Source: Alistipes putredinis DSM 17216 (GTDB lineage Bacteria; Bacteroidota; Bacteroidia; Bacteroidales; Rikenellaceae). From it: DNA of 64,000 nt. Made by a program: the position numbers and the translations under genes. The notes beneath the pieces are model-generated. The model was not told the origin of the DNA. It did no database searches and saw only the letters and a list, made by a program, of their open reading frames with translations. The stretch covers positions 124,001 through 188,000 of the forward strand of contig NZ_DS499581.1 in the NCBI RefSeq assembly GCF_000154465.1, read 5' to 3'. Position 1 is the stretch's first letter. Every line of letters starts with the position of its first letter. This document shows positions 53,647 through 60,227 of this stretch, in pieces.

Positions 53647-55197
53647 CTAATCCTTATACAGGTCTTTGCCCTCCTTGTCGTAGTAGTGGACATCGACGAT
53701 ACCGACGCTCTGGTCCGCCACGATCTTCAACTGGATCTTATACTTCCACATCCAGCGGCGGCGCAACGACCACAGGCCGTGATTCAAGTAGGTCGAAACG
53801 TAAGGGCTGACGCGCAACTTGATATATTTGTGCCCCGCATCCTGGGCCAGATAGGAGATCTTGTTCTCGATCTTCTTGTCGAGCAGAACGGTCGGCTCGA
53901 TACGCCCCGTGCCGTTGCACGTGGGACAGACGTCCGTAACATCCTGCACGGCGACCGGACGCACCCGCTGGCGGGTGATCTGCATCAGCCCGAACTTGGT
54001 CAGCGGCAGCACCGTATGCTTGGCCTTGTCGGTGGCCATCAGCTTGTTCATCTCCTCATAGAGCAACTGACGGTTCGCAGCCTTGTGCATATCGATAAAG
54101 TCGATGATGACGATACCGCCCAAATCGCGCAGACGCAATTGCCGGGCGATTTCGCGTGCAGCGGCCAGATTGACATCGAAAGCCGTCTGCTCCTGATCGT
54201 CCTCCGCCTTGGTGCGATTGCCCGAATTGACGTCGATGACGTTCATCGCCTCCGTGTGCTCGATAATCAGGTAAGCGCCCCGGCGCAACGACACGTACTT
54301 GGCGAAGAGCGACTTGATCTGCTTCGAAATGTCGAAATTGTCGAAGATGGGGACGTTGCCCTTATAAAGTTTTACGAGTTTCTCGCTTTGCGGTTCGATC
54401 TGACGGATGTAGTTCTGAATCTCATGGTACATCGCTTCGTCGTCCACGACGATCTGCGAAAAGGCGCCTCCCAACGAATCCCGGATAATGGTGTTGGCCC
54501 GGTTCATCTCACTCATCAACTGGGCCGGAGCAGGGTTCTTGCGAATATTTTGCAGGGTCTTCTGCCATTTGTCCAACAGGGAGCGGATATCCTGTTCGAT
54601 ATCGCTGTCCTTGGCCTCGACAGCCGCCGTGCGGATGATAACGCCGAAATTCTTCGGCAAAACGGCGGCTGCAATGCCCTTGAGCCGCTTCTTCTCCTCC
54701 GCCGAGCGGATCTTCTGCGACAGGAACACCTTCGACGAAAAAGGCACCAGCACCACGTTACGTCCAGCCAGCGAAATATCGGCCGTCAGACGCGGTCCCT
54801 TGGTGGAAATCGCCTCTTTGGCCACCTGCACCATAACGGTCTGCCCCACCTGCAGGTAGGAGCCGATCTTGCCCGACTTTTCGATCGGCGGCTCCAGCTT
54901 CATCGCATCCAGGCGGATTCCCCGCTTGCCGGGCTGGTAACTCGCCACCAGCTTCTGCAACGAAGAGAACTGGGAGCCCAGGTCGAGATAGTGGATAAAG
55001 GCATCCTTCTCATGGCCGATATTGACGAACGCGGCGTTCAGCCCCGGCATGATCTTGCGCACCTTGCCCAGATAAATATCCCCTACGGCGAATCCCGTCT
55101 GGCACTGCTCCTTGTTGAGCTCGACCAGCACCTTGTCCTCGCACAGGGCGATCGAAATCTCGGTCGGGTTTACATTGACTATTAATTCTCGGTTCAT
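53647..55197 (-). CDS. rng: Ribonuclease G (RNase E/G family)
   Basis: The 516-residue endoribonuclease processes rRNA and mRNA 5' ends. It has the S1 domain within the N-terminal third (FAVGDIYLGKVRKIMPGLNAAFVNIGHEKDAFIHYLDL). The 5'-sensor and DNase-I-like catalytic region has the metal-binding aspartates in DVNSGNRT and GGIVIIDFIDM, followed by the Zn-link CPTCNGTGRIEP. No long C-terminal degradosome scaffold is present, so it is the RNase G type. The 240-base gap to mfd holds a 91-codon frame that I do not consider a gene. Confidence 0.96.
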   Translation of the reverse strand: MNRELIVNVNPTEISIALCEDKVLVELNKEQCQTGFAVGDIYLGKVRKIMPGLNAAFVNIGHEKDAFIHYLDLGSQFSSLQKLVASYQPGKRGIRLDAMKLEPPIEKSGKIGSYLQVGQTVMVQVAKEAISTKGPRLTADISLAGRNVVLVPFSSKVFLSQKIRSAEEKKRLKGIAAAVLPKNFGVIIRTAAVEAKDSDIEQDIRSLLDKWQKTLQNIRKNPAPAQLMSEMNRANTIIRDSLGGAFSQIVVDDEAMYHEIQNYIRQIEPQSEKLVKLYKGNVPIFDNFDISKQIKSLFAKYVSLRRGAYLIIEHTEAMNVIDVNSGNRTKAEDDQEQTAFDVNLAAAREIARQLRLRDLGGIVIIDFIDMHKAANRQLLYEEMNKLMATDKAKHTVLPLTKFGLMQITRQRVRPVAVQDVTDVCPTCNGTGRIEPTVLLDKKIENKISYLAQDAGHKYIKLRVSPYVSTYLNHGLWSLRRRWMWKYKIQLKIVADQSVGIVDVHYYDKEGKDLYKD

Positions 55198-55536
55198 ATA
55201 TATTTTCGTCCCGCAGACCGCGGCGACGATTCTGACATTATGGGGTTTGCGGCTGTTCGGCGTTCGGGAAGCACAGCCCGGCTTCCATTGTTTTCAACTC
55301 GCCTGGTCCGTAGAGGACGATATTGCGGCACATTCCCTTCGCAAAAAGCCTCTTTTGGCTTTTCGGGAGCGGATTCGATATACGGTGATACGTTCACAAA
55401 CACATCGTCCTCTCCTTCCCGACGATCCGACACATCCCGCCCTGCGAACGGAGCGGGAATCGGAAAACAGGTAAAGCTAAAAGGGCCTCGCACCCTTTTA
55501 GCTTTATCTACCTTAATTAGCACTAAGGCGTACTAC
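55198..55536 (-). other. Intergenic region between rng and the small basic protein gene, with a terminator
   Basis: About 339 bases hold no supportable gene. At 55472-55506 there is a 14-bp stem TAAAGCTAAAAGGG / CCCTTTTAGCTTTA with a seven-base loop. It lies 31 bases after the small basic protein stop and probably terminates the HU transcript, although the T-run after it is weak. Nothing else is evident. Confidence 0.6.
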
Positions 55537-55626
55537 CTACTTTTTCTTGTGACGATTCTTGCGAAGACGTTTTTTACGCTTGTGGGTCGCCATCTTGTGA
55601 CGCTTATGTTTCTTTCCGTTCGGCAT
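55537..55626 (-). CDS. 29-residue highly basic protein (COX24/AURKAIP1, mS38/bS22-like)
   Basis: This tiny gene encodes 29 residues, of which about 20 are Lys, Arg or His. It starts MPNGKKHKRHKMATHK and ends KRLRKNRHKKK. The KMxTHKRKKRLRKNRHK pattern matches the short COX24/AURKAIP1 C-terminal domain family. Mitochondrial mS38 and mycobacterial bS22 belong to that family and bind small-subunit rRNA near the decoding region. I infer a ribosomal role here. It begins 28 bases after the HU gene stop and probably shares its transcript. The family assignment is from memory of the pattern, with no alignment. Confidence 0.75.
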   Translation of the reverse strand: MPNGKKHKRHKMATHKRKKRLRKNRHKKK

Positions 55627-55654
55627 AACTGTAATTGTTTAAAGTTTCTATTAT

Positions 55655-55927
55655 TTATTTAACTTTTGCCGCAAAACTCTTTGCAGGCTTGAAGGCCGGA
55701 ATGTTGTGGGCCGGGATCGTAATGGTCGTATTCTTGGAAATGTTACGAGCCACCTTCTTCGCGCGTTTTTTCACGATGAAGCTGCCGAAACCACGGAGAT
55801 ATACATTGTTGTTCTGCGCCAGGGAACCCTTGATGCTCTCCATAAAAGCCTCGACGATAGCCTGGACCTGTACTTTTTCAGCACCGGTACTTTTAGCGAT
55901 TTCGCTAACGATATCTGCCTTTGTCAT
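55655..55927 (-). CDS. HU/IHF family DNA-binding protein
   Basis: The 90-residue nucleoid protein has the complete HU fold: helices MTKADIVSEIAKSTGAEKVQVQAIVEAFMESIKGSL, then the beta-arm region with GFGSFIVKKRAKKVARNISKNTTITIPAHNIPAFKPAKSF. The arm has an Ile-Pro pair where IHF/HU insert into DNA (IPAHNIPAFKP). It binds DNA with little sequence preference and bends it. The start is preceded by a good promoter. It is the first gene of a short transcript that continues into the 29-residue basic protein. Confidence 0.95.
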   Translation of the reverse strand: MTKADIVSEIAKSTGAEKVQVQAIVEAFMESIKGSLAQNNNVYLRGFGSFIVKKRAKKVARNISKNTTITIPAHNIPAFKPAKSFAAKVK

Positions 55928-55966
55928 ACTCTTTATATTTATAAGTTAAACTCTATTTCGGGACTG

Positions 55967-55997
55967 CAAATATAAGTTTTATTTGATTATATCACAA
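55967..55997 (-). promoter_or_regulatory. Promoter for HU and the small basic protein
   Basis: On the minus strand TTG (55997-55995) and TATATTTG (55974-55967) are 20 bases apart. The -7 element lies 39 bases before the HU ATG. Confidence 0.6.
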
Positions 55998-56313
55998 CAA
56001 AGTAGAACATTTTTTTGCAATTCACCTCGCCCGCGTCGCGCCGCAGTTCGAAACCCCTTACTCAAATACCGGGCCATAAAACCGCGCTTCGATACCCGGC
56101 GGGCCGACCGGAGCCGGACCGTATCGAAGAATATCCGGAAAAAGGCAACGCATTATCAAACAACCCGATAGCCGGAACCGGACACCGCCGCCCGAAAGTT
56201 TCGTCCGTCGGGCACAATAAATTGCCCGAAATTCGCATTGTATAATTGGTAAAATCACTATTTTTGTAGAAGATAGGATCCGGTTCGGCAATCCCGGCGG
56301 GCAAGCCCGCAAC
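55998..56313. other. Intergenic region upstream of the first repeat cassette
   Basis: No gene was found in these roughly 316 bases. On the plus strand ATTG (56237-56240) and TATTTTTG (56259-56266) form a promoter-like pair with an 18-base gap, preceded by TCAC as in the repeats downstream. A GC-rich palindrome GCGGGC-AA-GCCCGC lies at about 56298-56311, just before the first cassette. Confidence 0.45.
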
Positions 56314-56402
56314 CTTTCACTATCTTTGACATAGTCTTAGATAGAATGCGCCTCGGGAAACCGGGACAGGTTCCCGTTTTCTCCCGGCTTTCACTATCTT
56401 TG
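56314..56402 (+). repeat. Promoter-like repeat cassette, copy A (upstream of porX)
   Basis: This 89-base stretch is nearly identical to 58759-58848. It begins and ends with CTTTCACTATCTTTG, so it holds two TATCTTTG -7 boxes (56321-56328 and 56395-56402), 74 bases apart. Between them lie CTATCT/AGATAG arms around the first box and a hairpin with ACC-GGGACA-GGT and GGGA/TCCC arms, followed by GTTTTCTC. The second box lies 21 bases before the porX ATG and is probably its promoter. The hairpin plus T-rich run could end a short transcript from the first box. Confidence 0.7.
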
Positions 56403-56422
56403 TTTCAACTAAAACCGCGAAT

Positions 56423-57973
56423 ATGGTCAAAATACTTTGGGTGGACGACGAAATCGAACTATTGAAACCCCATGTGCTTTTCCTCCGGGGAAAAGGTTAC
56501 GAAGTCGATACCTGCAACAACGGATACGACGCGATCGACATGGCGACGGAGGGCAACTACGACCTCATCATCCTGGACGAGATGATGCCGGGTATGACAG
56601 GACTCGAAACCCTTCCGAAAATCAAGGAAATACGCCCCACTACTCCGGTCATCATGGTCACCAAGAGCGAGGAGGAGAACATCATGGACAAGGCCGTCGG
56701 GTCGAAGATCGCCGACTACCTCATCAAACCCGTGAATCCCAACCAGGTGCTGCTCTCGATCAAGAAGAACGTCCACTCCCAGCAGCTGGTCACCGAACAG
56801 ACCACGGCCGATTACCGGGCGGAGTTCGGACGCCTCTCCTCGGCACTCCAGATGGCCGACAGTTTCGCCGACTGGTGCAACGTCTATCGCCGGATCACGA
56901 ACTGGGAGATCGAGCTCTCCGATTCGACCGACCAAAGCATCAAGGAGGTCATCGAATACCAGAAGCACGAAGCCAACCAGGAGTTCTGCAAGTTCGTCCG
57001 CAGGAACTACTACGACTGGATCAACAAGCGTGACGAAACCACCCCGGTCATGTCGCATACGCTCATGCGGTCGAAGATCTTCCCGGTGGCAGACGAGAAT
57101 CCCAAGACCACGCTGCTGCTGATCGACAACTTCCGCTACGACCAGTGGCGCTCGATCAGCCCCCTGCTGCGCGGCTACTACGACATCGCGGCCGACGATT
57201 TCTACTGCGCGATCCTGCCCACGGCGACCCAGTACGCCCGCAATGCCATTTTCGCCGGCCTGATGCCGCTGGCCATCGACAAGCTGATGCCCAACAAGTG
57301 GCTCAACGACAACGAGGAGGGAGGCAAAAACCAATACGAAGAACAGTTTCTGCAACGGCTGATGACCTCCAGCGGCAAGAACTACAAATACACCTTCGAC
57401 AAACTGGTGCGCCCCGAGGCGGGCCGCAAGCTGATCGACAACATCCAGCGGATTTACGACGCCGACTTCTCGGTGATCGTCTATAACTTCCTGGACATCC
57501 TCTCGCATGCCCGCACCGAAACGGACATCATCCGCGAACTCACCGAGGACGAAGCCTCGTTCCGCTCGCTCACCCGTTCGTGGTTCGAACACTCCGACCT
57601 GCTGACACTGCTGCGCCTGCTCTCGGAACGCGGACACACGGTAATCATCACCTCGGACCACGGCACGATCCGCATCGACAATCCGGTGAAGGTGACCGGC
57701 GACCGCGAAACCTCGGCCAACCTGCGCTACAAAACCGGCCGCAACCTGGCCTACAACTCCCGCGAGGTATATGAAATCACCCGCCCGGAAGACATCCAGT
57801 TGCCGTCGATCAACTTGTCGTCGAGTTACATCTTCGCCTACAACACCGATTTCCTGGTCTACAACAACGACGCCAACCGTTACATACGGTACTACCGCAA
57901 TACTTACCAGCACGGGGGAATCTCGATGGAAGAGATGCTCGTTCCCTACATCGTACTAAAACCCAAACAATAA
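56423..57973 (+). CDS. porX: T9SS response regulator PorX (receiver plus PglZ domain)
   Basis: PorX acts with the sensor kinase PorY to control type 9 secretion genes and has a phosphodiesterase-like output domain. The 516-residue protein has an N-terminal receiver domain (1-120) with acidic Asp8/Asp9, phosphoacceptor Asp52 in LIILDEMMPGMTG, Thr in VMVTKSEE and Lys in DYLIKPVNPNQVL. A helical linker follows. The C-terminal PglZ (alkaline-phosphatase-like) domain (about 220-516) has LLLIDNFRYDQW, PTATQYARNAIFAGL and TSDHGT metal-site segments. Length fits PorX of Porphyromonas and Flavobacterium. The tsaE ATG follows after 3 bases. It starts 20 bases after repeat copy A. Confidence 0.95.
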   Translation: MVKILWVDDEIELLKPHVLFLRGKGYEVDTCNNGYDAIDMATEGNYDLIILDEMMPGMTGLETLPKIKEIRPTTPVIMVTKSEEENIMDKAVGSKIADYLIKPVNPNQVLLSIKKNVHSQQLVTEQTTADYRAEFGRLSSALQMADSFADWCNVYRRITNWEIELSDSTDQSIKEVIEYQKHEANQEFCKFVRRNYYDWINKRDETTPVMSHTLMRSKIFPVADENPKTTLLLIDNFRYDQWRSISPLLRGYYDIAADDFYCAILPTATQYARNAIFAGLMPLAIDKLMPNKWLNDNEEGGKNQYEEQFLQRLMTSSGKNYKYTFDKLVRPEAGRKLIDNIQRIYDADFSVIVYNFLDILSHARTETDIIRELTEDEASFRSLTRSWFEHSDLLTLLRLLSERGHTVIITSDHGTIRIDNPVKVTGDRETSANLRYKTGRNLAYNSREVYEITRPEDIQLPSINLSSSYIFAYNTDFLVYNNDANRYIRYYRNTYQHGGISMEEMLVPYIVLKPKQ

Positions 57974-57976
57974 ATC

Positions 57977-58393
57977 ATGCAGACCATCCACATCGACTCT
58001 CTGGACGAATTGCCGCACGCAGCGGCCGCCGTCATAAACGCGCTCGAAGGACGCTCGGTCGTCGTTTTCCGCGGCGAAATGGGGGCGGGCAAAACCACCC
58101 TGATCCGGGAAATCGTCGCCCGGCTCGGAGCCGACGACACAGTGACAAGTCCCACTTTCGCCATCGTCAATCAATATACGACCCGCGAAGGGAAGAATAT
58201 CTATCACTTCGATTTCTACCGGATCAACCGGCTCGAAGAGGCTTACGACTTCGGCTACGAAGAATATTTCTACTCCGGGAATCTCTGTCTGGTCGAATGG
58301 CCCGAGAAGATCGAAGAGCTGCTGCCCGAAGAGGTGATGACCGTGCGGATCGCCGTCGGCGACGACGAAGAGCGCACGATCGAAATCGACTGA
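57977..58393 (+). CDS. tsaE: tRNA threonylcarbamoyladenosine biosynthesis ATPase TsaE
   Basis: TsaE is the ATPase that works with TsaB-TsaD to make the t6A base at position 37 of ANN-decoding tRNAs. The 138-residue protein has Walker A GEMGAGKT (33-40). It also has the switch-like TSPTFAIVNQY, the IYHFDFYRI Walker B-like segment and LVEWPEKIEELLP. All are typical. It starts three bases after porX, so translation is probably coupled. It is followed by about 365 bases without a gene before repeat copy B. Confidence 0.95.
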   Translation: MQTIHIDSLDELPHAAAAVINALEGRSVVVFRGEMGAGKTTLIREIVARLGADDTVTSPTFAIVNQYTTREGKNIYHFDFYRINRLEEAYDFGYEEYFYSGNLCLVEWPEKIEELLPEEVMTVRIAVGDDEERTIEID

Positions 58394-58758
58394 CTCCCGA
58401 TTCGGCCCAATATCCCTGTATAGTACTTCTCAACACAGACTTCCCGCCCTCCGGCTCCAGCAGGCGAGATCATCCGGCACACGGTTGCAACAGAGAGTGT
58501 GTGATCCAGCCCGGCTCGAACGACCGACTGCCGAAACGAATATCGGGCGTAGTAAGTTTCCCCACCCCGCAACGTGAAACGGGAAGGAGTCGGGAACCCG
58601 CCGGTCAGATTCGGCTCGCTACACTTTATCATCCTTGCAGCAAATAGGGGGGGGGCAGGCTCAAACGACCGACATTCGAAGCATACGCAGAGGACACTTG
58701 TGAACTCTACCATGCAAGGAATAGGAAAACAGAAAGTTAAGTTTGGATTAGCGCTCGG
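58394..58758. other. Intergenic region with a nine-base G tract
   Basis: No supportable gene lies here. A homopolymer of nine G residues is at 58647-58655, unusual for this window, and a minus-strand frame across it lacks family features. TTTG at 58742-58745 is 20 bases before the first TATCTTTG of copy B and may serve as its -33 box. Confidence 0.5.
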
Positions 58759-58848
58759 CTTTCACTATCTTTGACATAGTCTTAGATAGGATGCGCCTCG
58801 GAAAACCGGGAACAAGATCCCGTTTTCTCCCAGTTTTCACTATCTTTG
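58759..58848 (+). repeat. Promoter-like repeat cassette, copy B (upstream of the SRPBCC gene)
   Basis: This 90-base stretch repeats copy A (56314-56402) in direct orientation with only about ten differences, mainly in the hairpin. The two TATCTTTG boxes are at 58766-58773 and 58841-58848, 75 bases apart. The hairpin here pairs AAAAcCGGGA with TCCCGTTTT, so the stem keeps its shape although bases differ. The second box lies about 98 bases before the ATG of the SRPBCC gene. Copies A and B flank porX-tsaE as a direct repeat. Confidence 0.7.
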
Positions 58849-58945
58849 GCCCCGAAAAATAAGGGCTTCGAAAAACGGTCGCCCGGGAAAAGCGAAAAAT
58901 TTGCAAAAAAAGACAACCGCCGCTTTTGACGACAAACACACGACA

Positions 58946-59359
58946 ATGGAAAAATACGAATCGAAACACCAACAGATACTCCGCTCGGCGGAACAGATTT
59001 ATACGGTCATCAGCCGCTTCGACAATCTCACTCCTGCGGTGCAGGACAAGGTCGAAGAGTGGCGGGCCGACGAAAACAGTTGTTCATTCAAAGTCAAGGG
59101 CTTCACCGTCAATCTGCAAATCGTGGCCAAGGAAGCTCCCAAATACGTCAAGATACAGAGCGGCGAAGACGGCGTTCCCATCGACTTCACCTTCTGGATC
59201 CAGTTGCAGCCGGCAGGTCCCTACGATACCCGCATGCGGCTGGTGCTGCACGCGGAACTGAATATGATGATGCGTATGATGATCGGAGGCAAGCTCCAAA
59301 AAGCGCTCGACCAAATCGCCGAAGCCATGGCCAAAGCCATGAACGGCAGCGCGATGTAA
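58946..59359 (+). CDS. SRPBCC (polyketide cyclase-like) family protein
   Basis: The 137-residue protein begins MEKYESKHQQILRSAEQIYTVISRFDNLTPAV, the opening helix-grip pattern of START/SRPBCC proteins, followed by beta strands (SFKVKGFTVNLQIVAKEAPKYVKIQS, FTFWIQLQPAG, TRMRLVLHAELNMMMRMMIGGKL). It ends in a long amphipathic helix (QKALDQIAEAMAKAMN). Such proteins enclose a hydrophobic pocket for lipids or aromatics. The ligand is unknown. The start at 58946 is preferred over a frame opening at 58901 because it gives the family N terminus. It lies behind repeat copy B and has a strong terminator. Confidence 0.8.
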   Translation: MEKYESKHQQILRSAEQIYTVISRFDNLTPAVQDKVEEWRADENSCSFKVKGFTVNLQIVAKEAPKYVKIQSGEDGVPIDFTFWIQLQPAGPYDTRMRLVLHAELNMMMRMMIGGKLQKALDQIAEAMAKAMNGSAM

Positions 59360-59374
59360 TACCGATGTAATACC
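59353..59374 (+). repeat. 11-bp tandem duplication across a stop codon
   Basis: GATGTAATACC occurs twice in a row (59353-59363 and 59364-59374) and covers the TAA of the SRPBCC gene. It is probably a recent slippage and does not change the protein. Confidence 0.7.
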
Positions 59375-59382
59375 AAATACCC

Positions 59383-59421
59383 AACGAAAAACCCGGTGCG
59401 ATCTGCACCGGGTTTTTCGTT
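59383..59421. terminator. Bidirectional rho-independent terminator
   Basis: A 17-bp perfect stem AACGAAAAACCCGGTGC / GCACCGGGTTTTTCGTT with a five-base loop lies between the SRPBCC gene and the convergent NUDIX gene. Its arms contain A- and T-runs suited to both directions. Confidence 0.9.
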
Positions 59422-59565
59422 GATACCCTCGTTCCGGACAATACCGCAGTCTGAAACCGATACGGCAAGGCAAATTATCAGGCTGGAACCGCCTGTCCCG
59501 GACAGGCCGCGACATCGGGCCGGCAGAAAAATCGTCCTCTATCTATCCGGCACGAAAAGCGACCT

Positions 59566-60165
59566 CTATTTTTCCAAACATTCGAACACCCGGCGCACCG
59601 TAGGAAACATCCCTTCGAGCCGATCTTTCAGTTCGGCGGCCGGACACCACGCAGCCACATCGATTCCCTCTTCCCGCTGAGGTTTAAGGGCTCGGCTCGA
59701 AGAAACGCGCATTTCGAACCAGTGCGTAGCCTTGAGCTCCCACCGCCCGTGCATATAATAGGCATGCAACGTCCGGCAAAGGAAGCGAACCACCTCCGCA
59801 CCCACAGCTCCCGTTTCCTCGGCGACTTCGCGCACGGCACATTCCGCCGTACTTTCGCCCGGCTCCACATGTCCTTTGGGCAAATCCCAGCGCCCGTTGC
59901 GGTGAATCATCAAATATTCGCCGCGATCGTTCACTACCACGCCGCCCGCAGCCTCGACAGCAGCGAATTCCTGCCGGAAGAGGGAAAACGCCTGCTCGGG
60001 ATCGGGCGTACAAACCGCAACCTCATTGTGAGTTTCCAGAAAATTAAGTATCTTCGTCCGGGAAATACGCCCGCCCTGCGGAAGATCGACGGCAAAAAAA
60101 CGTGCCGGCGACGTTTCATCGGTAAAAATCAGAGTTTTATCTGCAAAATATAGATAGATACGCAT
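59566..60165 (-). CDS. NUDIX hydrolase
   Basis: The 199-residue protein has the NUDIX box GHVEPGESTAECAVREVAEETG in its middle, with the REVAEE metal-binding glutamates. NUDIX enzymes cut nucleoside diphosphates linked to another group; the substrate is not evident. The N-terminal 60 residues (MRIYLYFADKTLIF, then a segment reading TPDPEQAFSLFRQEFAAVEAAGGVV) are a separate small domain often seen on Bacteroidota NUDIX proteins. The ATG at 60165 is chosen because the -7 element at 60194-60187 leaves too little room for the ATG at 60189. It stands alone, divergent from the S9 peptidase gene. Confidence 0.88.
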   Translation of the reverse strand: MRIYLYFADKTLIFTDETSPARFFAVDLPQGGRISRTKILNFLETHNEVAVCTPDPEQAFSLFRQEFAAVEAAGGVVVNDRGEYLMIHRNGRWDLPKGHVEPGESTAECAVREVAEETGAVGAEVVRFLCRTLHAYYMHGRWELKATHWFEMRVSSSRALKPQREEGIDVAAWCPAAELKDRLEGMFPTVRRVFECLEK

Positions 60166-60186
60166 AAAAATCGCTATTGACAAGCG

Positions 60187-60194
60187 CAAATTTA
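60187..60194 (-). promoter_or_regulatory. -7 promoter element for the NUDIX gene
   Basis: TAAATTTG on the minus strand lies 21 bases before the ATG at 60165. The leader would be very short. Confidence 0.45.
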
Positions 60195-60227
60195 AGTATA
60201 AATCATATGAAGTAAACCCGATCTCAA

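Noticed and set aside
53418..53693. 91-codon minus-strand frame between mfd and rng
   Set aside because: It overlaps the 3' end of rng, has no family features and an Arg/Thr-rich composition typical of off-frame GC-rich DNA.
58270..58713. 147-codon minus-strand frame overlapping the tsaE end
   Set aside because: It lies antisense to tsaE and crosses the G tract; no recognisable domain and a Cys/Arg-rich composition suggest a chance frame.
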